From: Climacium dendroides
Taxonomy: Eukaryota > Streptophyta > Bryopsida > Hypnales > Climaciaceae
NCBI GenBank assembly: GCA_950106755.1
Contig: OX467083.1
Location: 32,855,029 to 32,919,028 of the forward strand
Length of the DNA stretch: 64,000 nucleotides
Reading direction: 5' to 3'
Positions within the stretch are counted from its first letter, which is position 1. Each line of letters begins with the position of its first letter. The translations under genes and the position numbers were made by a program. This document shows, one piece after another, positions 35,658-60,320 of this stretch. The notes beneath the pieces are model-generated. The model had not been told where the DNA came from, did no database searches, and saw nothing but the letters and a program-made list of their open reading frames with translations.

Positions 35658-35805
35658 TTAACCCTTGAGTGCTAGAGTGGTCTAAAGTGGCCAATGGATG
35701 ACTTTCCAATATTATTGTAGAATTGAAGAATGTGCCTATTGGTTCATAAATCAAATCACTTTTGGCAAAGTACGTTGGTGATAACCCTAATCCTATCAAG
35801 GTTAA
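35658..35805. mobile_element. TTAA-flanked mini-element, copy H, abutting copy G
   Basis: TTAACCCTTGAGTGC starts exactly where copy G stops, so the junction reads TTAATTAA. The right end is CTATCAAGGTTAA. The termini match the family; the 148-bp interior is not recognised. Confidence 0.45.
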
Positions 35806-36341
35806 TTAATTGCCCATACCTAGCAGTGGTAGTCAATTTTCATCAACTTCCCCACAAGCAAGCCTACTTAGCTCACATGACAATAAATGGGCCCCACTAT
35901 TTTTCTTGTGCATAATTTTTCACCAATTGACTACAACCAAATGATGTTGGCTATTTTTTGTAAAGGAAATTTTCATTCAGGGTGGTCAAAATATCCAAAT
36001 TGCAATTGTATTTTGAAACCTATAGCCAAAATTTATCTAGGTATCACCTAGTTTTCATATAGATATCATCAAGTATCTCCCACATCACATCCTTCTATTA
36101 AGTTTAGCTATTTATTTTTTTTTGTTTTTTTTGTTCATTACGGTGAGATCTCTTGGACCATGTATCCCCTATTGGCGTGCTTGGTACCATCAGAAAGTCC
36201 CTAGCAAGGAGGGGTGCACGGACTTTGTTTGTGGTGTTTGGACTTATGATATGAAAGAAAGTTGTTGAATTTCAAAGTTTTTATGAATTAGAATATTAGA
36301 AAATTAATTTTATTTAGCTTTTGACTGTACAAGGCACACTA
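35806..36341. other. AT-rich intergenic DNA
   Basis: No gene recognised. The patch near 36140-36240 is more balanced in composition but has no convincing frame. Confidence 0.4.
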
Positions 36342-36850
36342 CAATAGAACCCCTCTTTTTGCATCCTCTCTTAGTGCATAGCATGCAAAAAAAAGAGTTC
36401 ACAAGTGGGTACAATTTTGAAGACATCTTCAAACAAATACAATAAATTTAAGCTTAAAGTATACCAAGTTGACTTTGACCAAAACCGGACCGGGGCCCAT
36501 GTAAGCTAGTGTCTTTCATGCGCAGACACAATTCATCATTGATCGTAGGCCCAAAAGGACAGTACCCGTCTCCCAAGCTGAATATGAAACTACTGTGGTC
36601 GTCCCAGGAGAACAAGTGGCTTCATCTTTAGCTTCCCTGTGTGGATGGTAATTAATTGCTTTTTAACTTATTTTTGCCGTCAAGTTCTAGTCTAGGTGGG
36701 TTCAATTTTTGTGAGTTGTCATCCTGCAGTACTCCAAGCTCAAATTAAAGTTAGTTTCCTAATGGACTTCATTAACTATGGCCTCCTAGAATGCATAAAC
36801 CCTCTCTTAGTGCACAGTCCCAACACTATAGAGTAAGAGAAGTTCTACTG
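36342..36850. mobile_element. TA-flanked MITE, CAATAGAACC ends, 509 bp
   Basis: The left end CAATAGAACCCCTCTTTTTG is matched in inverted form at the right end (CTTCTC...GTTCTACTG). TA lies outside both ends (36340-36341, 36851-36852). CCTCTCTTAGTGCATAG is repeated inside near both ends (about 36366 and 36801). A related, shorter element follows at 37411. Confidence 0.55.
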
Positions 36851-37310
36851 TAGTGACTAGTGAGTATTGAAGAAACACTTGTTGGGCTCCTTCTCCAAAA
36901 TGAAAACAAACAAACTCTTGGGCTCCCAGCCAGTGGGAAATTTGGTCCACCAAGTCCAAAGTCAGTCGCAGGGACTTGACTACGTTTCCCAGACCTGTCA
37001 ACTGTTGACTCGGACTGCGTGACGTGAAGAGAAAGGAAGCACTTCCTGAACGGGAAGTCCATTGCAGGTTGAAGCCGTTTGGAACTTGGAACTTGGAAAA
37101 TCATTCAGTCACGGCCACAAGGATTGGCCAACATTGGACTGGGGAATGACGTACAGCGTCAAGTCGCATGCTTGGAATATGAGTGGTGATCACATGGTAG
37201 GTGGGACGCAGGAGAGGGTTTGCAAGCTCAACTATTGCAACTTTCGTGTCAGACATTCGAAGGAAAAGCAAGAAAAAACATACGCTACAATCTGGAGTAA
37301 GGATGATTGA

Positions 37311-37394
37311 ACTCAGGAATGTATTCGTTTTAAAATTATGTCTTGCATACTGACTCAGGAATGTATTCGTTTTAAAATTATGTCTTGCAATACT
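37311..37394. repeat. Exact 42-bp tandem duplication
   Basis: The unit starting ACTCAGGAATGTATTCGTTT is present twice in succession (37311 and 37353) with almost no divergence, so the duplication is recent. Confidence 0.8.
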
Positions 37395-37410
37395 TATGGC
37401 TCAAGCTTGT

Positions 37411-37618
37411 GATTGGAACCTCTCTTTGTGCATACTCTCTTTGTACATAACTTGTAGTGATGGAGTTTGTAAGTGGGACCAATTCAAAAGATATTTTTTA
37501 AATAGTAGTGTTGAAAATTGACAGGTATGTAGGGTGACCATTCATTACACCTCTCTAAATATATAATCCTCTCTTAGTGCATAGTCCCAATACCATGGAC
37601 TAAGAGAGGTTCTACTTG
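37411..37618. mobile_element. Related 208-bp MITE with hairpin end
   Basis: The left end GGAACCTCTCTTTGTGCAT and right end GACTAAGAGAGGTTCTAC match the family at 36342-36850. The right end is itself a hairpin: CCTCTCTTAGT at 37568 pairs with ACTAAGAGAGG ending 37609. Confidence 0.5.
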
Positions 37619-38603
37619 TATTGCCAACTTCAATAATTTACAACTTAGTGAAATAAGTAATGAATGGTACATTTACCCCTTCAAATGGGACATTGAATGA
37701 ATGATCATGTAGTGGTACAATTTCTATAGAACATCTCAAGTAATTTAGATTCAATGAATACAACTTTGGAATATAAAGTAGCAATACCTATAACCCTCAC
37801 AATTCTTATAATCATTTCCTCTAAAATCTTTGAAAAATCTTAGGGAAGTGAATAGATGTGATTACAAGGATGTCCTACATCTGAATATCAAACCCTAGTG
37901 TTGATATTAGGTGCATTTATAGTGGGCTATTTATAAATTCTCTTGCTCGTAGGGTCCAATAATTCATTGTATGTCTATTAAAAGATATCACGTCCCAATT
38001 GATGGTTATGGATTCTACCTTACATTATAAGATTTGGATTCATTCATTTGTACCAAAAAATTATGTCCGTAATAAGAGAATCCATAGCAGCCTAAATACT
38101 ACATATTTTAAATGTGTTGCAATCCTCTGAAAAATGAGGAGCTGAACCACAAAAAAAACATTATAATATTAGTGTCGGAGACCCACAAGAAGCAACATGG
38201 AACACAAACGGACTTTCAAATAGATTTACCATGTAAGCAGCAGCATGCCCACCTGCATCAAGTCCCCCAATTACACGAACGCACAAGATACACATTGACA
38301 AGCAAAAGACGAACGTGTGACGAGCATAAGAGGACCTCTACTATCACGCAGATGGGACTTATCAGTCTTTCGTCATCTGTCCAAAATACAAAACAATGTT
38401 GAGAACCAAAATGCACGAGTACCAAAAATTTGATGCAGAAATGATAAAAATCCAGCATGTCCCCCCGGACAAGCAAATGTTATTTACAAATGGCCAGGCT
38501 TTGGCAACTTCCAAAGGGTCCATCCCCTTTGCTCTGGTCCTTTTAAAAGCGAATCATAAATGAAGTCACATTGATCGATCGTCCTACAAAATTCGGCCAC
38601 AAC
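37619..38603. other. 3' flank of the CHD3 gene
   Basis: No gene recognised. The part adjoining 38604 should contain the 3' untranslated region of the chromatin-remodeler gene on the minus strand. Confidence 0.4.
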
Positions 38604-51717
<13,114 letters not shown>

Positions 51718-51741
51718 CAGCTTCAAAACCTTCTTTTTCTG

Positions 51742-52960
51742 ATGGAGTTACACAGGCGGGACAGAGCCCCAGATCAGCAGAAGCCGTTACATTTACAGAA
51801 ACCCAGGCGTTCGTCTAGCTTGACCCCCTCGAGAACAGGACCCCTGTAATTTGGGGTCTATAACAATGTGACCACAACTGACAAGTGGTCATCAATGAAA
51901 TGTCTCGCAATCCAACCCAGGCTATGATGCAATCCCCTGCATCCGATACACACATTCACAAAATCAATGCCAGTGATTCATTTCAGAGCAGTGCAAATCA
52001 CGGCAGTGAGTCTCTAACAGAACTCAATGACACAAACCCTCACTGATGAAAGCTCATTAAAGTCTTCCAGGCGCACCTCTACAGGGTCAGGAAGCCGCGG
52101 AAAAAAAGCTCCAAATGCACCACCGGGAATCCAAAGCTCGAGAAACCTGCACGGACATGATCACTGGTTCCACCAGTCATTAGATCAGTATCCCCCACCT
52201 GTCCACTCACTGGTCCGTCCCATTTGAACTAATTCACACATTTTTTTGGTTATTCAAGTGCTGCAACTTGAAAGCACCCTATAATCATTGCTTATTATAA
52301 ATAAATAAACAAATAAAATTAGGTTACATCCCCATCTCTCTCTCTCTCTCCCCACTGTCATAAGCATCATAAGCTCCCCACTGCTAACCTCACGAAGCTC
52401 ACCACACAGACGTACTACTCAACAGTCTCAACACCACTGAAGCCCCACACACACAATCTGCTCGTTCTTATTGGACTGTTCCAATTGCAAAAAACACCCA
52501 CATGGAGCTTCGCAAGTACAAATGGCTGGACCAAGAATTCAACCCACCAACATTTCACATTCTAGCCATTTCGCAAAACACGTCCACCCCAGAAAAGACA
52601 CTAAACATTAAAAACTACTTCCACGTGCATCCCTGGCCCCATAAGTTGCCGGTTTGACCACTGGACCGTCACCCCACTGGGACCAAGAGCCGTAAATAAG
52701 GGCTCGGGAGACAGAAATAGACGAAACCCACCAAGGAAAACAGACCAGGATGGGGAACACAAAACCCTACCTGGGCGAAGTGCAGACCGCAACAATACGG
52801 CAGCAGCAGGGAATGAGAGTGCCGGAGAGAGAGACAGACAGAACGGAAGAGAGAGAGGCGCAGTGAAAGGGGGGCGACGAGGGTAAAGCAGCAGGAGAGT
52901 ATACAGAAGGAGGGGGGGGAAGAACTGGTATCACCCAGGTCTCACCAATATCAAGGAAAG
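51742..52960 (-). promoter_or_regulatory. 5' leader with probable leader intron and CT-rich promoter of the CHD3 gene
   Basis: On the coding strand a strong donor, CGCCCAG/GTAGGG, lies at about 52771. A pyrimidine-tract-preceded acceptor CATCAG lies just upstream of the start codon at about 51742, suggesting one intron in the untranslated leader. Upstream of the donor, 52800-52940 reads as CT-rich tracts (TCTCTCTCTCTTCC, TCTGTCTGTCTCTCTCTC), typical of plant core promoters and leaders. An in-frame stop sits between the acceptor and the first ATG, supporting the start at 51717. The intron is inferred, not proven. Confidence 0.45.
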
Positions 52961-52989
52961 AAAGAATCAGAGACATAATAATGAGAGGC

Positions 52990-55400
52990 GGTGGACATCA
53001 AACGGATATCTTTAATGTACCACAGTCCTAGATTTTCAGGAAGGAATATCTTGAATTTTACACCAGTCGTTGATAATTTTCCATGGGGTGTTATTTTTTT
53101 AAGCTTGGGAAAAAAAATGAACCACAATGGATTTTTTGGGCTATTTTGTAGTGTGCAACTTTGGGGTGCCTCTCATTTTACTATCACCTCTCGCTTTTGT
53201 GTTCTACCATGTATTATTAGCAACTTAGGTAGGTACTCTATTTACTTAATATTTGTTTGTTTTAATGCCAAATATGAAAGAAAGAATTAAAGACATAATA
53301 ATAGAAGGGGATGAATTTCAATTGGATTTCTTAAAATGAACTAAGGTCCTAGATTTCTTGGGATAAATCTTGTACCAATGCTTGATAATCTCTGGGTTTA
53401 CTTTTTTAAGCTTGGTGGAAAAGAAATGAACCATAGTCAAGATGAAGCAAGGGGGGGGGGGCTTTTGCTATTTTATACTTTCTAACTTTGAGTTGCCTTT
53501 CATTCTTACTGAGGGGTCACAAATGTAAATGATTTGGGGATGTTTGAGACTTGATGTAGCGTGTGAGAGCATGTTTAATGGAATGTATCTCTGTCCCCTA
53601 TGATGATGATAGTTAGAGTTTTTGTACAATATCCTAGACTCTTTTCAGTCTACCAGTTTGTCTTTGCATGTTTCTACATTTATGAGCAAGTAACATCACG
53701 TAGGTATCAGTCTCATGTTTCTGCATTTATGAGCAAGAGACATCACGTGGGCATTTTGTGAACAGAATAAGTTTATGACGATTTTGTTCTTTATGGTGTC
53801 ATTGTATTGTGAGGGATTTGATTTGAGGGTGAGTACAACATAGAAGTACATTAATCCAATTGACTACTTGGTTTAGATTGCAGAGCTTGTATGTGATGAA
53901 GAAATGTTAGGCCAGCCTGAACCTAAATGTTCATATGCTTGTGAGTTTGTCTTTTGTATTGACCATAATATAATTTATAGAGAGGCTTCTGAATTGTGGA
54001 GAAATGGAGTCTCCTACCTTAATCAACTCTCCCTCTATTTATAATAAAAATTTGACCATGATACATATTATGTATTATTTTGCATCGGAGAATAGTTGTC
54101 ACTTCCTACTTTGTTAATTATCATGATTTTCTAATATATGCTTACAATTAACTTCTATGGATCTATTCATTCTAAATTGGATGTATCCTAGTCAAATTCA
54201 ATTAAAGCTTTGAAATTATTCATTTTTTTGTGTTTTAGTTTTTCTAAAATACGAAATGTGTCAAGTTTGATTTCTAGTGCATTTTGCACATTTTAAGGTT
54301 TCTAAAAATTTATTGAATAATTTCAATTGGACACTCAACCTTAGTACCCAACCTTCACAACATTGGATATTATATTTGAAATTTTATATTTAAAAATATT
54401 TCTTTAGTTTCAATTATTATATTCTTAGTTATCTCTCATTGTTGCTTGCCTTCAATTTTTGGTAGATTTTTTTATTATTCTTATATATACATTACACTTT
54501 CAAAATGAAAATAACATTTATTTTTCATCCCAAATTTGAAATAGTAAACACTTATTGGAAATCCTTTTTTTCAAATGTAAAAATATTTAATTCCAACTAT
54601 ATTCAATTAAAATGAATCTAAATTTTGTGCAATAATTGTGGTAAGAACCACCAATGATACAACATTCTTATATACTCTTGTCCACACGCTTGTTTAGTGA
54701 ATTAAGGAAGGAAATTTGTAGACATTATACACCCCTTATCATTGGGATAAGATATGCAAATTTTGAAGTGTTTACTTATTCCCATGGACATTAATTTTGC
54801 TTTGCCACCACCACTTATGACACCAAGTGTGAATATATCTTTAAAAGATTTGAATTATTTCTTGGTTTTGAAATGAAAGCCATCCTTTGGAGATCATACA
54901 TATATACACCGTATTGAAATCCCATAAAATTTCCATCATGTATGGAATTGAAAGACAACCTAATATTTGGATTTGCTATATATGGTATGAAGTTGTACTT
55001 AAACTTATTATTGTACTCAAATATGATAATACCAAATGTGTACAATACACAAAAACAGATGTATGCAGCCAAAAGTAAGTTATGTGGTCAGAAAGAGCCC
55101 ATGAGACCTTTAAGGGTTAATAATAACTGTACTGCTGTGTAAAAAACAACTCTCAATAATATTCAGGATCTCCTAGGTAGGTCCCCAAAGTATCCACAAA
55201 CGTTTGGGGATATTAAAGAGGGATGTGACATTAGAGAGGGGTGCGACATTATAGAGGTCGAGTTGCCCAATACTTCTTCTCTCGCCTTCGAAGTGATTAA
55301 GCCAATAAGGACGCGACACAGTGGACACAGTGACACATTATTGCTCTGTAATAGCAACAGTCCAGTTCCATAACCGGTTTCGCACGCTACCTTGATTTTG
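52990..55400. other. AT-rich intergenic spacer
   Basis: The spacer lies between the divergent CHD3 and Herp-like genes. Between 53000 and 53480 two diverged copies of a roughly 310-bp segment occur in the same orientation (AAAGAAAGAATCAGAGACATA at 52957 versus AAAGAAAGAATTAAAGACATA at 53277, then AAGCTTGGGAAAAAAAATGAACC versus AAGCTTGGTGGAAAAGAAATGAACC). An orphan TTAA-family right end, CCTTTAAGGGTTAA, ends at 55120. No gene recognised. Confidence 0.5.
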
Positions 55401-55415
55401 CTCCTCCTTCGGCGA

Positions 55416-55437
55416 TTTTAGGGTTTTCAGGGTTTTG
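55416..55437 (+). promoter_or_regulatory. Telo-box-like motifs upstream of the Herp-like gene
   Basis: TTTTAGGGTTTTCAGGGTTTT contains the plant telo-box (AAACCCTAA in reverse). Such boxes are common in promoters or leaders of plant translation and growth genes. It lies in a composition change that probably marks the promoter. Confidence 0.4.
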
Positions 55438-55529
55438 CACGACAATCGTCTCGTCCACGAAGTTTGTTCCGTACTTTAGGTTTGCCGTAGGAAACGAATG
55501 CGATACGTGTTGCGGCTGTCGGGTACATG

Positions 55530-56260
55530 AGATCAGCAAATCCAGCAGGTCAGAAAAATTCTCCTAATTTCGGACGGGGTGTTTCACGGGACAGGTCGTT
55601 ACAGCTTTTGGAACTTTTTCATGGGGTTGCGTGAACCTCCAAGATGGTTTGGGGATATGGAATTGAAAGAATTCTTTTTTCTTCGGAAATGTTGTAGGTG
55701 ACAAAAGCAAATGATGTTCCGGAGAGTGACGAATTGCTTGCACATGGCGGAATCGGGTTTATGAGTCGTTTGGAGGCACGAAGAGAGTTTACTGATCATC
55801 TTCGCAGGTTTGATTGTTAACTTTTTTCCTGAATTCTGATCTGCATTGGATTCGAGATTTTTTGATTGGTACCTTGCCAGATCTGTGTTCGTGGATGCTA
55901 TAGAGTACTTTGTGTTAGCAGTTTCTTTAAATTTGAATATGTTTAATAAGTTAAAATTTGCGCTATGGCTGAGCTAAAGATGTAGTAACGGCAAGGAAGA
56001 GAACTCCTAGTGCAAAATGGCGCTTCGGCATTCACGATCGTAATCTGCTCAACCGGGTCATGGTTTGTTCTTCGGGTGTCCATATGCTTCACGAGCTTGG
56101 AGTTGGTGCATCACGTCTTTCTCTTCGTCGTTTGTTTTCTGCTGTTCGGTTGGTGTTTTTTCGAAAGTATCCGAAGCTGCGTGTTGGGGGTTGCGTGCTC
56201 TATGATTGCTCGATTTCTAGGTCCTGTGGCACATATTTTATCAACGCAGTTTAGCTATTC
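55530..56260 (+). other. Possible upstream exons, product not recognised
   Basis: Two exon-like stretches occur. One at about 55698-55808 (NDVPESDELLAHGGIGFMSRL, flanked by AG and AG/GTTTG) and one at about 56000-56218 (KRTPSAKWRFGIHDRNLLNR) can be joined in phase. A start MRSANPA at 55530 would also fit in phase using a weak acceptor. They may be 5' exons of the downstream Herp-like gene, leader exons, or part of a separate short gene. I recognise no domain and cannot join them to the downstream frame without a stop. Confidence 0.25.
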
Positions 56261-56399
56261 TCCAGGGTAACTAGAACTATGCAATTTGAGATATGAAACT
56301 GTCAATGAAACAGTGAGTGCCACATCCTGTACTGTGGGGCAGATTCTCTTGCAAGGAGTAAGTACCTTGTGGGCCTAGGGACATTACGCTACAAGAACA

Positions 56400-59168
56400 A
56401 TGTATGGTGACGGCGAATCTTCTGAAACCCCAATGGAAGCAGGTATGCTTCTTCAGCTTTTTGCAGCAATGATAATTTCGTGTGAGCGCCGGTGTAACTG
56501 CATGGGGATTGTGCATTGAAGCCAGAGTTGGTTGTCGTGATTAGGAGGGGCAGATCATGCATCCACATCCGGGTCTAATGGCGAAGCACTTTCTAAGCAA
56601 GCCCACGACAATCCAGCCTTCGTTGGAAATGCGACAGCTGGTACCTCCCGAGCCGAACAGCAGTCACCGGATGCAAGGGATGGGGAAGCAAGGGTAAATT
56701 CAGCTCCTGAAAGTCCAGCTTTTATTCCCGTACAGGTAATTGAAATCGGCAGGCTTCTATCACAAGCTTTACGTTGAACCCTATCCAATCCTCTTCCTAT
56801 CCTGCCGCTGTAGAGGGTGTTTATGCGCATTGTAGCGTTGTGTGTTTCTCTTGACTTGCCTCTCTGGGACATTTAAACATTCGATGGTCGAGTTGGAATG
56901 TAAGCGTGATGGTTAAGAGCTGTCTAGTTCGCTGGGTGTTGCTGGACATCAACTGGATATTTGTATCAGTTAATGTGCTGCCCTATATGTTGCTGACTGA
57001 GTACTGGATGCAGAATGATGCCGGGTGGGTTCCATTGGCGTTCAGCCCCATCATGTTTCAAGGGAATCCTGAGTTATGGAACGGAACAGCTGGGACGATT
57101 TCAACTGGAGCTGAGACCTTTCCACCTGGGGTAATGCCCCTGGGAGCATTTCCACCTGGGATAGGCGCAACTGGAACAGCCGAAGGCATATCGATTCCAC
57201 AGTGTATACCTGTGTTGTTTCCGGTTCAAATGCCCCTCTTTCTGCCTTCACCTCCAGCCAATCAAGCTGGACAGAACGGTGGCTTTTCTCCTATGGTTCC
57301 TTTCTACGGACTTCCTGGGATGGCAGCAGGGGCACCAGCTGTGTTCAAGTTTCCCGTACCCATGTATGTCCTCAACACTTAGCGGTTTACTTTATCTTAC
57401 TACTTGCCTTTTTGCTGTCTTGTGTATGTTTGCTGTAAATTGGTATTTGTGCATCATGTTCTGATTACTACACGCACCCTCTAGGCTTTTGTATCTCTTC
57501 ATGGATCTTGATATCTTGTGCATGTAGGAATGTACCCATGCCGACGGAAAGAAACCTGTCCGGTGCAACCGCTGGGCAGCAATTGCCTGACGCAGGAAGG
57601 GCACCACCGGCTGTTGTAAGAGGGGAAGTGCCTCTTGGGCGAGTTGGGCCGATACATATGAATGAAGTGCCACCCGTTGCCCAAGGTGAAGCACCTGATC
57701 AAAGGCGGGTCGTTCGCAGGTCAGCTCCTGATCTCATGTAGGATTTTGTAATAAGTGTAGATCTATGGAAGATGACCATGCACAATGTGCAGCATCATGT
57801 GCAGATTGTGGCACTGATTTAGCAATCAGATGCAGTCCAGTTAAAACGCCGCTTGACTTGTGATTTTAACGTATTGAGTCAGTCTTATTGAACGTGGATG
57901 TGTGTATTCTTCTGTATGTCACGAGTACTCCATTTTGGGACCTCATATAATGCGGGAACTCGTGAGTTTTTGTAGGTTTCAGGTTGGTATTCAACTGGAT
58001 CTGCTTCTTTTATTGAAGCTAGCGGTCATTGTTTTCGTATTCAACCAAGATGGATCTAAAGACCGTTTGCTGCTTCTTCTGGGACTGGCTTGTGTGATCT
58101 ACTTGTAAGTTCCCGTAGACCCTATGCTCCACATTTCTCTCTTGAAGTTGGCGGGCACGATTTGGAAGTACAAATGGTAGAACTCGTCCTGTGATCTTTT
58201 ACTAAGGCCGGCGGTCAATTTCGTTTATATATGAGTCTCAAGTGAACATAGTCTACCATTCTGAATTGCTACATCTGAAACCGATCAGGTATCAAACAAG
58301 TTCGCTAGCTCCCCTTCTGCGATGGCTTGCCGAAAGAGCGCAGCAGTTCATGACACCACCTCACCATCATGCCCAGCCTCAACCTGACGCACACCGTGCA
58401 CGAGGACCAGGTAGAGCAGAATTAGATTTCCTTTGTATGCATGTGAAATGGAAACATGAATCGCTTGATTTTATAGGATGCACAAATTTTAACCACGTGA
58501 TTCTAGGAATGATTCCTATCATTGTGTTATTGTTACGATAGTTTTCATAATAAAATCTAGCCGTCAACGTTCTACTCTGGTTTTCGCTCTGCAGATGTAC
58601 AAGCGAGGGAAGCCCCAGGTCCAGAGGCTGCCAATCCAGCAGCAGAGGAACGAGCGGGTACATTTTTTGTTTTCGCGTCCATAATGTTGCACAGCTATCT
58701 CTGTTTTAGGATGCCCTTAGAAACATCCTATTGTGAAGTTGGGGCTAACATGTCTAATGTTCGTTGGTGTTCATTGTTGAAGAAGAGCATTGAATGTCAT
58801 ATGTGGAATGTGTCGGGTCACCGGAGTTTCCAGATTCTCTGGCGATTGCCATATTTGTATCAAAGACATGCTTCATTGTCCAAGACAGATTGCATTTGTA
58901 TCAGAGTAACATAGTATGTTCTATGGTTGGCTGCAGCTGGTGCAATGTAGATTTGCTGAATATTGTGAATAGGCGGTGTTGAATTCTAATAAGTTTCCAC
59001 TTTTCTGATCAAATTGAACCAGCTGAAGCCGTTGGAGAAGCACCTGCGGAAGGAGCCAATGTGCAAGTACCACAAGGTCCATTTTTGGCCTTCGTGAAGG
59101 AGGTTCAATTGCTGGTAGTTGGGTTTGTCACGTCATTGCTTCCAGGGTTCCATCCCCACGCCGACTAG
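56400..59168 (+). CDS. Herp-like ER membrane protein (probable ERAD component), 8 exons
   Basis: Exons: 56400-56442, 56554-56735, 57014-57363, 57528-57719, 57976-58104, 58289-58410, 58595-58657, 59023-59168; all phases join, 408 residues from the first available ATG. The N-terminal half is low-complexity, rich in Gly, Pro, Ala and Ser (VPLAFSPIMFQGNPELWNG, FPPGVMPLGAFPPG). Residues about 258-300 form a hydrophobic hairpin (LLLLLKLAVIVFVF, then NQDGSKDR, then LLLLLGLACVIYLYQT), followed by LAPLLRWLAERAQQF. The end is FVKEVQLLVVGFVTSLLPGF. This pattern matches Herp/HERPUD-type ubiquitin-like membrane proteins of the ER-associated degradation ligase complex. The ubiquitin-like domain expected at the N-terminus is not visible, so either it is in unrecognised upstream exons or this protein lacks it. 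Naming rests on the membrane part only. Confidence 0.7.
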
Positions 59169-60320
59169 GTGACACATTCATCCAAAAAGGCAATGAAATT
59201 CTTCAAAAGGCAATTTGTTTCACGAATTTTGGAAGCAATGACGTGTACATGCTTTTCCGATGCTATCTTGAGAACGGAGAAGCAAGCCGAAGACAAAGGT
59301 TTAGGCATTTTGAGCCTCATGTAAGTAATGGACCAATTTCAAGCTGACCGAAAATGGGAAATGAGGAAATGAGTATCTTTATACAGATAAGCACAGTACA
59401 ATCAGGGTGGCAGGTTTCCAAGTGGTGCAATCTGAATTGTGGTACACAGCTTCCGTGTAGTCCTACTGAATATTCATTGCATCCTTTCTCTTACACAGTC
59501 TGTAACACTGAGTTTAGAAGCTTTTAAGACCTGTTCAGGTATTTGACAGCCTTACCAGGAAGCATTATGAGCTTATTTAAAGGAGCTTGTTTTGATGATG
59601 TTGACTTACAGCTTGAAAGGAGATCAGTCACTTGGAGGGTGCAAATTGATGTTCATGTTCAGTGGCACTTCAGGGGATCCAAGAGCTTGGCATTGTGACT
59701 TCATAATGTTGAGAGCACGTTGCGTAGACATAATTCCCAGGGCACATTTGTGTCTATAGAACATTTATATCTGCAATAATCTTTCCATAACATCGTTCTA
59801 CACAAACTGAAAGCATCTGGAGACTTTGACAGCAGAGATCAAGGCTCATCTTATGACCAAGTCAAATTTGTGACGAACTGTAAAGAGACTGATGATTGTG
59901 CCCAAATATGGCCTTAAAATAGATTTCATTAGTGACGCTGGAAAAAATAACGAAGGAGCCGCTGCTATTTCGACATTCACGATGTACCTAATTGTCTCAC
60001 AAACAATAATGGAGACAAATATGTCATGGCTGTGAACCATGAAACTCTGAAAATACATCGTGTCTCCCTAAAGCGCAAATGGAAGCTTCCACTCGGTGTA
60101 AAAGTTAAGCTGCCCTCTCCAAAGATTCCAAAAGATGCAACAGCCAAGTGCCACCACTAACAAAACTGACCTAGATCTGTATGGCACTATGTGCACAGAT
60201 CCTCCAAAAATGAAGTCGGCACATTAGCTGGGCCAATGGACATCCGCTGGAACAAATGCATTGATTCTTAAACCAGCAAATGGGCACAGCCTGACGTGCT
60301 TTCAACACAACACCATTCTC
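59169..60320. other. Convergent 3' region between Herp-like gene and RRP15
   Basis: It probably contains both 3' untranslated regions. Composition is balanced rather than AT-rich, but no exon-like frame is recognised. Confidence 0.4.

Noticed and set aside
56000..56120. Weak resemblance to the C-terminal domain of SnRK1/AMPK kinases (KWRFGIHDR, then LHELGVG).
   Set aside because: Only scattered residues match, spacing is wrong and no kinase domain lies nearby.
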